64,000 bases of DNA from Aquirufa lenticrescens (GCF_019916085.1 NZ_CP049834.1:148501-212500); one strand, 5' to 3'. Counted from the first letter of the stretch, positions 15,676 to 24,698 are shown. A program made the numbers and translations. Notes: a model not told the origin generated them from the letters alone.

Positions 15676-16242
15676 TTAGGATTTCTTCGCGCGAATGCGA
15701 CTCAAACTTACCTGTGTGATTCCTAGATAGGATGCAATAAATTTCAATGGAGCCCTCTTTAATACCTCAGGCTGCTCTTTCTCTAATAAGTGATAGCGTT
15801 CCTCTGCCGCATGAAACTGCAAATTTTCTATCCGTTGTATAGTCTCCACATAGGCCTTTTCAAACAATTTCGAGAACAATCGCTCAATATCACGGCGCTC
15901 TTCATAAAGAGAAGTTAAAGCAGACGTATCAATGGACCAAAGCTCCGAATCCTCCAAAACCTGTATGCCTTTTTGACTAGGCTTACCCGCAAAAAGGCTT
16001 TCAGCCCGCGCAATCAAGTTGAATTCGCCATAAAATCCCTCTGTCACATCTGTTCCATCTTTGACGTAATAAATACGTGCCATTCCTTTTTTCAAAAAAT
16101 AAAGGGTCTTGCAGGTTTGGCCGATGGATTGTAAATCCTGGTTTTTAACAATACTAATCTCCTGGCAAATACCTGCCAATGCCTCTTGAGAAGCTACGCT
16201 CAGAGGATAAATAGACTGGAAATAAGTGATGATGGGGGACAT
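15676..16242 (-). CDS. Crp/Fnr family transcriptional regulator (short Bacteroidota type)
   Basis: 188 aa: cyclic-nucleotide-binding-like beta roll (residues about 25-115), dimer helix, and a short helix-turn-helix APLKFIASYLGITQVSLSRIR at the end. Its recognition helix (T-Q-V-S-L-S-R) lacks the Arg-Glu pair of the regulator at 3058, so it should read a different site. Likely controls the adjoining MFS gene. The start codon is six bases from the edge of repeat locus 5, which must therefore contain its promoter or leader. Confidence 0.83.
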   Translation of the reverse strand: MSPIITYFQSIYPLSVASQEALAGICQEISIVKNQDLQSIGQTCKTLYFLKKGMARIYYVKDGTDVTEGFYGEFNLIARAESLFAGKPSQKGIQVLEDSELWSIDTSALTSLYEERRDIERLFSKLFEKAYVETIQRIENLQFHAAEERYHLLEKEQPEVLKRAPLKFIASYLGITQVSLSRIRAKKS

Positions 16243-16248
16243 AGTTAA

Positions 16249-16346
16249 CAGTTGTCAGTGGACAGTAGGCAGTGGAGAGTATAGATTATAGAGTAGAGAG
16301 CATAGAGAAAACATTCACCGCTTACCATTCACCATTTACCATCTAT
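16249..16346. repeat. Composite heptamer repeat, locus 5
   Basis: Fourteen 7-base words in one register with three word types: CAGTGGA-type (16249-16276), GAGTAGA-type (16277-16111 equivalent block, 16277-16311) and CATTTAC-type (16312-16346). No hairpin units. It fills the gap between msrB and the Crp/Fnr start codon. Confidence 0.9.
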
Positions 16347-16349
16347 TCT

Positions 16350-16856
16350 CTATTTCTTCACTGCTTCAAATCCTATCGACACCGAATTCACGCAATAGCG
16401 TAATCCCGTATCCGTAGGGCCATCGTCAAAAACGTGGCCTAAATGGCCTCCGCATTTTGCACAGGTGATTTCTGTGCGGCGCATGCCTAAGGTATTGTCT
16501 ACCGTTTCTTTGATAACGCCTGCCTTTACTTCCTTGTCAAAACTAGGCCAACCGCAATGCGAATCAAATTTAGAATCAGAGCTGAAAAGGGGGGCTCCGC
16601 AGCCTCTGCACGTATACATCCCTTTCTCGTTGTGCATTAAGAATTTACCGGTGTAGGGATGTTCGGTGCCTTTTTGGCGTAAAATATAATATTCTTCCTC
16701 TGTCAATTTAGCCTTCCATTCGGCTTCTGTCTTAGGCAAATTTTCCATCGTCTTTGTTGCTGTAGTTGCTATCGTTTTTGTAGGCGTTTGTTTGGGTTGT
16801 TGTCCACAAGCCTGCAGGCTTATGAATACGAGTACTAATCCTAGAATCTTTTTCAT
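16350..16856 (-). CDS. msrB: Peptide-methionine (R)-S-oxide reductase, lipoprotein
   Basis: 168 aa from ATG 16856; an ATG at 16883 adds nine residues before a normal lipoprotein signal (MKKILGLVLVFISLQACGQ) and is less likely. The SelR domain has both zinc pairs, CRGCGAPLF and CAKCGGHLGHVF, and the catalytic cysteine in GLRYCVNSVSI. It repairs methionine-R-sulfoxide in exported proteins. Monocistronic; repeats lie on both sides (loci 5 and 6). Confidence 0.93.
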   Translation of the reverse strand: MKKILGLVLVFISLQACGQQPKQTPTKTIATTATKTMENLPKTEAEWKAKLTEEEYYILRQKGTEHPYTGKFLMHNEKGMYTCRGCGAPLFSSDSKFDSHCGWPSFDKEVKAGVIKETVDNTLGMRRTEITCAKCGGHLGHVFDDGPTDTGLRYCVNSVSIGFEAVKK

Positions 16857-16903
16857 GTGATTATTATTTATAGCATAACGCAAGATAAGGGAAAAAGGTT
16901 TAA

Positions 16904-17076
16904 GCTGCTATGCAGCAGTCGTCCTTCGGACTTAGTCGACTTCGTCTTAGTCATCGCTTCGCGATTTAGTCCGGAGTCAAAGTTCAAAGTAGTTTTTTGA
17001 CTAAGTCACGAAGTGACGACTAGGCCGCTTGCGGCGACCTCTTGACTACCTCTGAACTTTGGTCTTTGAAATTTTA
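16904..17076. repeat. Composite hairpin repeat, locus 6
   Basis: Hairpin units alternate with TTAGTC or GACTAA: GCTGC-TAT-GCAGC, GTCC-TTC-GGAC, GAC-TTC-GTC, ATCGC-TTC-GCGAT (16904-16965), TTAGTCCGGAG linker, then in reverse orientation GTCAC-GAA-GTGAC and GCCGC-TT-GCGGC (17005-17035). A TCAAAGT word pair and its complement (TGAACTTTGG) flank the second block. It lies between dnaE2 and msrB, both on the minus strand. Confidence 0.9.
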
Positions 17077-17078
17077 AA

Positions 17079-19997
17079 TTATGAATACCGCGGATCCACC
17101 CGCCACGCTAACTTCCGCAATTGTTGCACGCGCAGGGTTCGATGGCCAAAATCGTCCATCGACACGCCCTGCATCCAATAGATTCCACTACCGCGGAAAG
17201 AATAGTTTTTTAGATCCGATGGAAAATGGACGGTATCAAAGAACTCTCCTTGCAGGTCCACAAAGTAGCCAAAATACATTCGTTCGCCCTGCTTAGTTCG
17301 CGTAGACTTTAAAGTGACGAGATAGCCGATGATATCGCCTTTAGGCAATACCAAATCCGCATTCAATAAGGTCTCTGGTAATTCCTCTAGCAATAAAAAG
17401 GGTGAACAGAGGGGGAAACCGAGAATCTCCCATTGGTCGAAAGCATCCTCCTCCGGTTCGTGGATAAGCGGTGGCAAGACCCCGATGTCAGGGGAAAGCT
17501 CCTCAAACATCTCCATCGAGACCACCGTAGAGACTTTGCCTTGGAAACGGGCGTGCGCCTCCCATAATAGGGGCTTTTTGGCCTGACCTAGGTTGCGAAA
17601 GGCGCCTATGCGAATCAACAAAATCGATTGCTCTAGCCCGATGGACACGCGGTGCACGAAATCCTCCCAAGAACGGAAAGGCCCAGACTGCCTCCGCGCC
17701 TCGAGTATTTCTTGGATGACCCGCTTCTCTAGGCCTTTGATATGTACCCAGCCCAAATAAATGCGCTTGCCTTCGATCCGGGTTAGGTAGTCGCTCTCAT
17801 TAATTTCCGGTGCCTCCACCTCTGCTCCACAGCGCCGAGCCTCGTGCACGTAAAATTCAGTCCGGTAGAATCCCCCAAAATTATTGATCACCGCCACCAT
17901 AAATTCAAGCGGGTAATAGGTCTTGAGATAAAGGCTTTGGTAGCTTTCTACGGCAAATGATGCCGAGTGCGCCTTCGAAAAGGAATAGCCCGAAAAACTT
18001 TCCATCTGCCTCCACACCTCGCGTGAAACGGCTTCTGGGTAGCCTTTGGCAGCACAATTCTCGAAAAAAGCCTGCCTAATGCGATCAAATTCAGCTCTAG
18101 AACGGTATTTACCCGACATTCCGCGGCGCAGCACATCGGCTTCCGCTAAGGTTAATCCGGCAAAATAGTGCGCCACCTTGATCACATCTTCCTGGTACAC
18201 CATCACGCCATAGGTTTCCTTCATCAGCTCCCCCATCAGCGGATGCACCGGCTCATAGGAATCCGGGGCGTGGAAACGCTCGATGTAGGCCTTCATCATC
18301 CCGGACGAGGAGACGCCGGGGCGAATAATGGAGGATGCGGCGACTAGGGTGATGTAATCTTGGCAACGTAACTTCTTTAAGAGCGAACGCATCGCGGGCG
18401 ATTCGATATAGAAACAGCCCATCGTCTCGTGGCGCATCAGCTGTTTGCGCACGCCTTCGTCTTTCATAAAGTCCTGCACGCGGTGAATGTCTACATCGAC
18501 TCCGCGGTTTGCGCGGATGATGTCGACGGACTCTTTGATGTGGCCGAGGCCTCGTTGGGATAAAATATCAAACTTCGCAAAGCCGATCTCCTCCGCCACG
18601 TACATATCGAACTGGCAGATGGGGAAACCTTTCGGCATTCCCTCTAGAGCCGTGTAAGCGGATAAAGGGGCGTCTGAAATCAGGATGCCGCCCGCGTGAA
18701 TGCTGAGGTAATTAGGAAAATCGAGCAAGAGCTGGCCGTATTTGACGATCAGCGCCTGTATTTCGGACGTCACCTCCCGCATGGCGGTGGCGGGATCGAG
18801 CCAGGCGTCTATCTCGGCTTTGGGAAGACCAAAAACCTTCGCTAACTCCCGGTAAATCGACTTATCCCGAAACGTAACATAGGTCGCTAGCAGACACACA
18901 TGCTTCGCCCCATAGCGCTTAAAGATGTAATCGATGATGTCATCCCGCTCATCCCAGGAGAAATCTATGTCAAAATCCGGTGGACTCGTCCGGTGTTTGT
19001 TGATGAAACGCTCGAAATAGAGGTCTAATTCGACCGGATCCACGTCTGTAATCCCGATGCAATAGGCCACGATGGAATTCGCACCGGAGCCTCGCCCCAC
19101 GTGAAAATAGCCCCTAGATCGTGCATAGCGAATAATATCCCAGGTAATCAGGAAATAGGCATTAAAATCTAGCTCGTGAATAATCTTCAATTCCTTCTCC
19201 ACCCGCGCCTTAGCCTCGCGATCCCCACGCGGATAACGGTAACGCAAACCCTCGTAAGCTAGCTTGGTGAGGAGGGCTAAATCGTCTTCTTTGGAAGAAC
19301 TAAATAGCGAGCGGTTCTTTGGCTTTTTAAAATCAAAACTAAAAGAGCAATCAGCTAAGATCTGATCCGCCTCCGCTAATAGTTGCGGGTAATCCGCGCA
19401 AGAGGCCGCTATTTCAGCAGGAGTATAGAAACGTTCATCTGCCTGCGCCTGGTCTTTGGGTGAAAGTTTGCTCAATAAGGTATTCAAATCGATCGCCCGC
19501 AGCAATCGGTGCATCGAAAATCCGCGCTGATCCAGAAAGGTAAAAGGTTGGCACCAGACAAAATCACGCAGGTCTTTTTCTTTCCAAAGCAAATTCCGGT
19601 CACTCGCCCGCACGCCCCAGCGCTCCCGCGGACCAGCCAGCGTCTTGATCTTTTTCCGCATGGCTAGCGGATAAATCGTCCACACATCGTCTGAAACGGG
19701 AGGTCGCTCTGGCCAGGGATCTTTGGAGACTAAATACTTCGTCGCAAAATCATTAATCTGCAAAAAACCACGTTCATTTCGCGCTAAACACACATAGCCT
19801 GCCTCGAACTCCATCCCCACCACGGGCTTAATCCCCTCCTGCTGACACGCCTGAACGAAATCAAAGACACCAGAACTCCGGTGGATATCCGTTAAGGCTA
19901 ACGACGTGATGCCACGCGCTTTCGCCTCCTGAACTAATTGCTCAGGCGAAAGCGTACCATAGCGCAAGCTGTAGTAAGAATGGCAATTCAAATACAT
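17079..19997 (-). CDS. dnaE2: Error-prone DNA polymerase III alpha, DnaE2/ImuC type
   Basis: 972 aa. N-terminal PHP domain (NCHSYYSLRYGTLSPEQL), C-family polymerase core with GRGSGANSIVAYCIG and the catalytic aspartates in PDFDIDFSWDERDD, helix-hairpin-helix region, and a short OB-fold end. It is much shorter than replicative DnaE (about 1100-1200 aa) and lacks the beta/tau-binding tail, as in DnaE2 proteins. The start directly abuts the stop of the Pol IV gene, so the two are translated as a pair. Role: translesion synthesis and induced mutagenesis, probably under the S24 repressor across the divergent promoter. Confidence 0.9.
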   Translation of the reverse strand: MYLNCHSYYSLRYGTLSPEQLVQEAKARGITSLALTDIHRSSGVFDFVQACQQEGIKPVVGMEFEAGYVCLARNERGFLQINDFATKYLVSKDPWPERPPVSDDVWTIYPLAMRKKIKTLAGPRERWGVRASDRNLLWKEKDLRDFVWCQPFTFLDQRGFSMHRLLRAIDLNTLLSKLSPKDQAQADERFYTPAEIAASCADYPQLLAEADQILADCSFSFDFKKPKNRSLFSSSKEDDLALLTKLAYEGLRYRYPRGDREAKARVEKELKIIHELDFNAYFLITWDIIRYARSRGYFHVGRGSGANSIVAYCIGITDVDPVELDLYFERFINKHRTSPPDFDIDFSWDERDDIIDYIFKRYGAKHVCLLATYVTFRDKSIYRELAKVFGLPKAEIDAWLDPATAMREVTSEIQALIVKYGQLLLDFPNYLSIHAGGILISDAPLSAYTALEGMPKGFPICQFDMYVAEEIGFAKFDILSQRGLGHIKESVDIIRANRGVDVDIHRVQDFMKDEGVRKQLMRHETMGCFYIESPAMRSLLKKLRCQDYITLVAASSIIRPGVSSSGMMKAYIERFHAPDSYEPVHPLMGELMKETYGVMVYQEDVIKVAHYFAGLTLAEADVLRRGMSGKYRSRAEFDRIRQAFFENCAAKGYPEAVSREVWRQMESFSGYSFSKAHSASFAVESYQSLYLKTYYPLEFMVAVINNFGGFYRTEFYVHEARRCGAEVEAPEINESDYLTRIEGKRIYLGWVHIKGLEKRVIQEILEARRQSGPFRSWEDFVHRVSIGLEQSILLIRIGAFRNLGQAKKPLLWEAHARFQGKVSTVVSMEMFEELSPDIGVLPPLIHEPEEDAFDQWEILGFPLCSPFLLLEELPETLLNADLVLPKGDIIGYLVTLKSTRTKQGERMYFGYFVDLQGEFFDTVHFPSDLKNYSFRGSGIYWMQGVSMDDFGHRTLRVQQLRKLAWRVDPRYS

Positions 19998-21218
19998 CTA
20001 TTCGTCGTTTTTTGCGGGTAAAGAAGCGTGTGCCGCACCAGCAGCAGGCAGTCTATTTCTCCGTTCGGCACTCCCCATCAATCCGCTCGCGCGCAAGATG
20101 GAAAACTCGCCGTAGCGGTTCTTCAGGGAATCCATCGCCTGGTACAGCGGCACTAGCTTAGCCCCGTCATCAAACAGGTTCAATTGCTCTTGCCCTTGCA
20201 ATAGCTTAGAGAAGCGCACGCCTATCAGCCGAATCAAGAGCCTCCGGTCATACAGCTTCTCGAACAATTCGTAGACCGCCGGAATCAGACGGTGGTCGCT
20301 GGCGGAAGCGGGGATACTGATTTGGCGGGTATGGGTGTCAAAATTCGAGTAACGCACCTTCACCGTAATACAGGAGGTACATTGCCCCAGCTTGCGCAAA
20401 TCATAGCTCAGCTGCTCTGTCAACGAACCCAGGATCCTTCGTAATAAAATCACATCCGTACTATCCTGCTCAAACGTTATCTCCTTAGACAAGGACTTCT
20501 GCTCAGAATAAGGCACGACGGGACGCAGATCGATGCCATTAGCTCTTTCCCAAAGCATCGTCCCCGACTTCCCAAAGGTTCGCTCTAACACCCGCTGCGG
20601 CATTTGGCTAAGCGTTCCTACGTGGACGATGCCCATATTACGCAAGGTCTGGGCCGTGACGGCACCGATCATCGGGATCTTATTCACCGTCATCGGCGCT
20701 AAAAAGGCTTTCTCTTGACCGGCGGGCACCTGGTATTCCCCGGCGGGCTTGACGTGATTCGTCGCGACTTTGGACACCGTCTTATTCACCGATAAACCAA
20801 ACGACATCTGCAATCCAATCTGCTTTTTAATCCGATCCCGCAGATCCTGGGCAAAGGCATAGGAACCAAAAAAGCGCTCCATCCCCGTCATATCTAAATA
20901 AAACTCATCAATCGAGGCTTTCTCTACTAGCGGCGCCCGCTCCATAATCAGCGAAGTCACCATCTCAGAATGCTGGACATAGGCTTCGTAATCTCCTCGT
21001 AACACAATCGCATCCGGACACAATTTCAACGCCATCTTCATGGGCATCGCGGAACGCACCCCAAAGGCCCTGGTCTCATAACTACACGCCGCCACCACGC
21101 CTCGATCCGAGCCACCGCCCACAATGACCGGCTGGCCCACGAGTCGCGTATCTCGGAGTCGCTCTACCGAGACAAAGAAACTGTCTAAATCCATGTGCAC
21201 AATCGCGCGCTCCTGCAT
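19998..21218 (-). CDS. dinB: DNA polymerase IV (Y-family, DinB-like)
   Basis: 406 aa. Catalytic residues are intact: Asp10 in HMDLDSFFVSVE, and Asp104-Glu105 in ASIDEFYLDMTG, so unlike most ImuB proteins it should polymerise. Helix-hairpin-helix near IPMIGAVTAQTLRNMG and little-finger domain after residue 240. QEQLNLFDDG near residue 360 resembles a beta-clamp binding motif (QLxLF). Paired with a DnaE2-type polymerase and divergent from an S24 repressor. No ImuA gene is seen. Confidence 0.92.
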   Translation of the reverse strand: MQERAIVHMDLDSFFVSVERLRDTRLVGQPVIVGGGSDRGVVAACSYETRAFGVRSAMPMKMALKLCPDAIVLRGDYEAYVQHSEMVTSLIMERAPLVEKASIDEFYLDMTGMERFFGSYAFAQDLRDRIKKQIGLQMSFGLSVNKTVSKVATNHVKPAGEYQVPAGQEKAFLAPMTVNKIPMIGAVTAQTLRNMGIVHVGTLSQMPQRVLERTFGKSGTMLWERANGIDLRPVVPYSEQKSLSKEITFEQDSTDVILLRRILGSLTEQLSYDLRKLGQCTSCITVKVRYSNFDTHTRQISIPASASDHRLIPAVYELFEKLYDRRLLIRLIGVRFSKLLQGQEQLNLFDDGAKLVPLYQAMDSLKNRYGEFSILRASGLMGSAERRNRLPAAGAAHASLPAKNDE

Positions 21219-21236
21219 AAAATTGGTAGATATTTG

Positions 21237-21294
21237 GGTATTTTGAATACCTTTCGTAACTTCGAAAAGTATACGAAGAAATTTTAGATACGAA
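21237..21294. promoter_or_regulatory. Candidate operators of the S24 repressor in the divergent region
   Basis: The 108-base gap holds a perfect palindrome GGTATT-TTG-AATACC (21237-21251), a TTCGTA (21253-21258) to TACGAA (21272-21277) inverted pair, and a second TACGAA at 21289-21294, 17 bases on. Such clustered symmetry between a damage repressor and its presumed targets suggests operator DNA. Which element is bound is inference. Confidence 0.55.
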
Positions 21295-21326
21295 TTTTAT
21301 TCATTTTCCTTTAATAAGCAAATCGC

Positions 21327-22025
21327 ATGAGCACTTTTTTTAGTCAGAATTTACGTTTTTTACGCAGCAAGATGTCGGAGAAAACTTCGCAGGAAAAACT
21401 GGCGGAATTACTGAATATTAAGAAGCCGACCTTGGGCTCGTATGAGTCGGGAAGAGCGGAGCCTAAATATGCGGATTTAATCTCCCTAGCGGAGTTTTTT
21501 AAGGTTGAAGTGGATGAATTATTGAAGGAGGATTTGTCCAAAAGAATCCCCGGACTTTCGAACAAGCCTAAGCTACGAATTTTAGCTACGACGGTCGATG
21601 CGAACAATGAGGAGAATATCGAGATGGTACCGGTCAAAGCTTTGGCAGGATACACCGCCTCTTACGACGACCTCGACTTCATCCGCGATCTCCCTACCTT
21701 CCAAGTACCTTTCCTACCTAAAGACAAGAAATACCGCGTTTTCCCCATCAAAGGCGAATCGATGTTACCCCTACAACCGGGCTCTTTAGTCTTCGCAGAA
21801 TACGTGGAAGACTGGACCCAAATCAAGGACGGCACCATCTGCATCGTCGTGACCCGCGAGGACGGCGTCGTATTAAAGCAGGTCATCAACCACCTCGCAG
21901 AACGCAAAGTCTTGATCCTGAACTCGACGAACAAGACCTACGATCCTTACCCGATTTTGGGCTCTGAAATCCAGGAAATCTGGAAGTTCGCGGGGTATTT
22001 TTATAATGAATTTCCTGAAAAATAG
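21327..22025 (+). CDS. LexA-like repressor: XRE helix-turn-helix plus S24 peptidase
   Basis: 232 aa. Residues 1-65 form an XRE-type helix-turn-helix (SQEKLAELLNIKKPTLGSYE). Residues about 100-225 form a S24 domain with the self-cleavage site Ala107-Gly108 in VKALAGYT, catalytic Ser145 in KGESMLPLQ and Lys184 in GVVLKQV. All three are intact, so RecA-stimulated self-cleavage is expected as in LexA, although the DNA-binding domain is phage-repressor-like. It faces the dinB-dnaE2 pair. The stop codon TAG lies in the first AGATAAG word of repeat locus 7. Confidence 0.9.
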   Translation: MSTFFSQNLRFLRSKMSEKTSQEKLAELLNIKKPTLGSYESGRAEPKYADLISLAEFFKVEVDELLKEDLSKRIPGLSNKPKLRILATTVDANNEENIEMVPVKALAGYTASYDDLDFIRDLPTFQVPFLPKDKKYRVFPIKGESMLPLQPGSLVFAEYVEDWTQIKDGTICIVVTREDGVVLKQVINHLAERKVLILNSTNKTYDPYPILGSEIQEIWKFAGYFYNEFPEK

Positions 22026-22121
22026 ATAAGAGAGCAAAGAGTATAGAGTAGAGATAAAAATGAACATCTCTACTCTATAATCTCTTATCTATGCTCTATT
22101 ATCTATACTCTCTACTCTACT
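22024..22121. repeat. Mirror-inverted heptamer repeat, locus 7
   Basis: Fourteen 7-base words in one register. Five AGAGTAG-type words (22024-22058) are followed by AATGAAC and eight words of the complementary CTCTACT type (22066-22121). The two halves can pair imperfectly into a long hairpin. The array ends three bases before the tex start codon. Confidence 0.9.
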
Positions 22122-22124
22122 ACC

Positions 22125-24221
22125 ATGTACCACAAAATATCCACCACCCTTTCCATTTCCGAAAACCAAGTTCGCAAAACCATCGCCCTATTGGACGAAG
22201 GCGCCACGATTCCCTTTATTTCCCGTTACCGCAAAGAGGCTACGGGGAGTTTAGATGAAGTACAGGTAGCGGCAATTCGGGACCTAAGGGACCAATACGT
22301 GGAATTAGAGAAGCGCCGCGAGGCTATCTTGAAGTCCTTACAGGAACTCGAGAAATTGACGCCAGAACTGGAGAAGGCAGTTAGAGGGGCTGAGACTTTG
22401 GCCAAATTAGAAGACACCTACCTGCCCTACAAACCCAAGCGCAAAACACGCGCGATGGCGGCCCGCGAAAAAGGACTACAAGAACTCGCAAACCAGATCC
22501 GATTGCAAGGTCTAAAAGACCCAGAGGTCTTAGCAGCTGAATACCTAGACAACGTAGAGGAAGCTCTAGCTGGCGCTCGGGATATTTTAGCCGAGGAGAT
22601 GATGGAAACGGCTGAAGCCAGAGAGGAAGCGAGAAATCTATTTACGCGCAAAACGACGGTTAAATCAACGGTTGCAAAAGGCAAAAAAGACGAGGGAATT
22701 AAATACAAAGATTATTTCGACTGGTCGGAATCCTTAGCGCAAGCACCATCTCACCGTATTTTGGCCCTTTTCAGAGGCGAAAACGAGGGGATTTTGAACC
22801 TGAACTTAACCGGTCCAGACGAGGAGGTTTTAACTAAACTAGAGCGCCGCTTCCTGACTGGAAACAACGCCTGCGCGAAACAAGTGGGATTAGCCATTCA
22901 AGATGGGTATAAACGCTTGCTGATGCCAGCCATGGAAACCGAGATGCGAGCTGAGGCGAAGAAACGCGCAGACGAGGAAGCTATTCGCGTATTCGCAGAA
23001 AATATCAGACAACTGTTATTAGCCGCACCATTAGGCCAAAAACGCGTCTTAGCCCTCGATCCTGGATTCAGAACTGGCTGCAAAGTAGTTTGCCTAGATG
23101 AACAAGGAACACTGTTAGACAACACCGCGGTTTATCCGCACACCGGACCTGGGCAAGCTGCAGAGGCAGCTCACACCATCCAAGCTTGGGTGAAACAATA
23201 TAAAGTACAAGCGATTGCCATCGGTAACGGAACGGCAGGTCGTGAGACCGAATCCTTTGTACGTGGACTTAAGTTGGAGGGGATTACCATCATCATGGTG
23301 AACGAAAGTGGAGCATCCATCTATTCTGCTTCTGAAGCGGCGCGCGACGAGTTTCCGGATAAGGATGTAACGGTACGTGGGGCGGTTTCAATCGGTAGAC
23401 GATTGATGGATCCTTTGGCAGAACTGGTAAAAATCGATCCTAAATCCATTGGTGTGGGACAATACCAGCATGATGTAGACCAAAAGAAATTACAAGCCTC
23501 TCTCGACGACACAGTTATCTCATGTGTAAACTCGGTAGGCGTGGAATTAAACACAGCCTCTAAACAGATTCTATCTTACGTTTCAGGCTTAGGTCCGCAA
23601 TTAGCCCAAAACATCATCGATTACCGCACCAAAAACGGACCATTCTTAAAACGCTCTGACTTGAAAAAGGTCACGCGTTTAGGCGAAAAGGCTTTCGAAC
23701 AAGCGGCTGCTTTCTTGCGCATTCGCAACGCAAAAAACCCATTAGACGCCAGTGCAGTTCACCCAGAACGTTATGAAATCGTCGAAAAGATGGCGAAAGA
23801 TTTGAACTGCAAAGTGTCTGATCTATTAGCGAACGAATCCTTACGCAAACAAATTCGCTTAAGTCAATATGTGAATGCAGAAGTAGGTATGCCTACGTTG
23901 ACAGACATTATGGAGGAATTAGCGAAGCCAGGTCGTGACCCTCGAGAGCAATTCGAAGCCTTTGAATTCACGGAGGGAGTAAACTCCATTAAAGATCTTC
24001 GCGTAGGAATGATGCTTCCGGGAATTGTGACGAATATTACGAATTTTGGCGCCTTTGTCGATATCGGCGTTCACCAAGACGGATTAGTGCATGTTAGCCA
24101 ATTAGCCGATAAGTTTGTGAAAGACCCTAATGAAGTAGTGAAAGTGGCACAAAAAGTGCAAGTCCGAGTGACGGAGGTGGATGAAGTAAGGAAGCGGATT
24201 GCGCTGAGTATGAAGAAATAA
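22125..24221 (+). CDS. tex: Tex family RNA-binding transcription accessory protein
   Basis: 698 aa. The N-terminal helical region (SENQVRKTIALLDEGATIPF) is followed by a YqgF/RNase H-like domain (RVLALDPGFRTGCKVV), helix-hairpin-helix repeats (LNTASKQILSYVSGLG, PFLKRSDLKKVTRLG) and a C-terminal S1 domain (GIVTNITNFGAFVDIGVHQD). It binds nucleic acid and affects transcription fidelity. Somewhat shorter than the usual 720-780 aa because the C-terminal tail after S1 is missing. Its leader is made of CTCTACT repeat words. Confidence 0.93.
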   Translation: MYHKISTTLSISENQVRKTIALLDEGATIPFISRYRKEATGSLDEVQVAAIRDLRDQYVELEKRREAILKSLQELEKLTPELEKAVRGAETLAKLEDTYLPYKPKRKTRAMAAREKGLQELANQIRLQGLKDPEVLAAEYLDNVEEALAGARDILAEEMMETAEAREEARNLFTRKTTVKSTVAKGKKDEGIKYKDYFDWSESLAQAPSHRILALFRGENEGILNLNLTGPDEEVLTKLERRFLTGNNACAKQVGLAIQDGYKRLLMPAMETEMRAEAKKRADEEAIRVFAENIRQLLLAAPLGQKRVLALDPGFRTGCKVVCLDEQGTLLDNTAVYPHTGPGQAAEAAHTIQAWVKQYKVQAIAIGNGTAGRETESFVRGLKLEGITIIMVNESGASIYSASEAARDEFPDKDVTVRGAVSIGRRLMDPLAELVKIDPKSIGVGQYQHDVDQKKLQASLDDTVISCVNSVGVELNTASKQILSYVSGLGPQLAQNIIDYRTKNGPFLKRSDLKKVTRLGEKAFEQAAAFLRIRNAKNPLDASAVHPERYEIVEKMAKDLNCKVSDLLANESLRKQIRLSQYVNAEVGMPTLTDIMEELAKPGRDPREQFEAFEFTEGVNSIKDLRVGMMLPGIVTNITNFGAFVDIGVHQDGLVHVSQLADKFVKDPNEVVKVAQKVQVRVTEVDEVRKRIALSMKK

Positions 24222-24385
24222 TAATAAATGATGAATGATAAATGGTAAATTAAATGGTGAGTGGTAAGTGGTGAATGAGGAATTTCGTGTTATTAATCCA
24301 CGAAGTGGATACCAACTTTATTGTTTATACTCTATAAATATACATTTACCATTCACCATTTACCACTTACCATCTTTACTTTAAT
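24222..24385. repeat. Mirror-inverted GGTAAAT/ACCATTT repeat, locus 8
   Basis: GGTAAAT-type words follow the tex stop (24222-24280), then a hairpin ATCCAC-GAA-GTGGAT (about 24297-24311), then the complementary ATTTACC-type words (24340-24375) and a CTTTACTTTAA end that forms the stop of the convergent HMA gene. Each convergent gene thus has its own copy in its own direction. Confidence 0.85.
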
Positions 24386-24698
24386 CTTTTTTCTTGCAGC
24401 AATTAGGCAACTTAGCATAGTCCTTTGCTATCGCCTTCACCTCATCAGCATCATATCCCGTTTCCGAGATCGCTTTTCTGATACCAGCTGCGTCGATTTT
24501 CGCTGCATCGTATTCCACCGTGATTACCTTATCATCAAGATTCAAATCGGATTTAGCCACGCCTTTTGTCAAAGCTAAATTCTTCTCAATTCGCTCTTTG
24601 CACATTTCGCAAATCGCAGAAGTCTTAATCTTTACTGTTTCCTTAGGACCAGCAAGAGCCAAAAACGGCAAAATCAATAAAAATAGGATCTTTTTCAT
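24381..24698 (-). CDS. Exported heavy-metal-associated (HMA) domain protein
   Basis: 105 aa with signal peptide (MKKILFLLILPFLALAG). The HMA fold is shown by KTSAICEMCKERIEKNL, with CxxC as metal ligands (C-E-M-C) and the typical second half ITVEYDAAKIDAAGIRKAI. The tail LPNCCKKKD adds two cysteines. It likely binds copper or a similar soft metal in the periplasm. Four bases from the next gene upstream, so in one operon with the metal-binding peptide and the TonB receptor. Its stop lies in an AAAG-type repeat word. Confidence 0.87.
   Translation of the reverse strand: MKKILFLLILPFLALAGPKETVKIKTSAICEMCKERIEKNLALTKGVAKSDLNLDDKVITVEYDAAKIDAAGIRKAISETGYDADEVKAIAKDYAKLPNCCKKKD

Noticed and set aside
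15676..16242. Second Crp/Fnr protein as regulator of the GTGAT sites
   Set aside because: Its recognition helix lacks the Arg-Glu pair that predicts GTGA, whereas the regulator at 3058 has it and lies next to the first site.
16856..16883. Longer MsrB start at 16883
   Set aside because: It would put nine extra residues before a complete lipoprotein signal peptide, which normally starts at the methionine at 16856.
22024..22121. Heptamer array as a phase-variation switch for tex
   Set aside because: Words are degenerate rather than identical, so slipped-strand change in copy number is unlikely, and the array is outside the coding frame.
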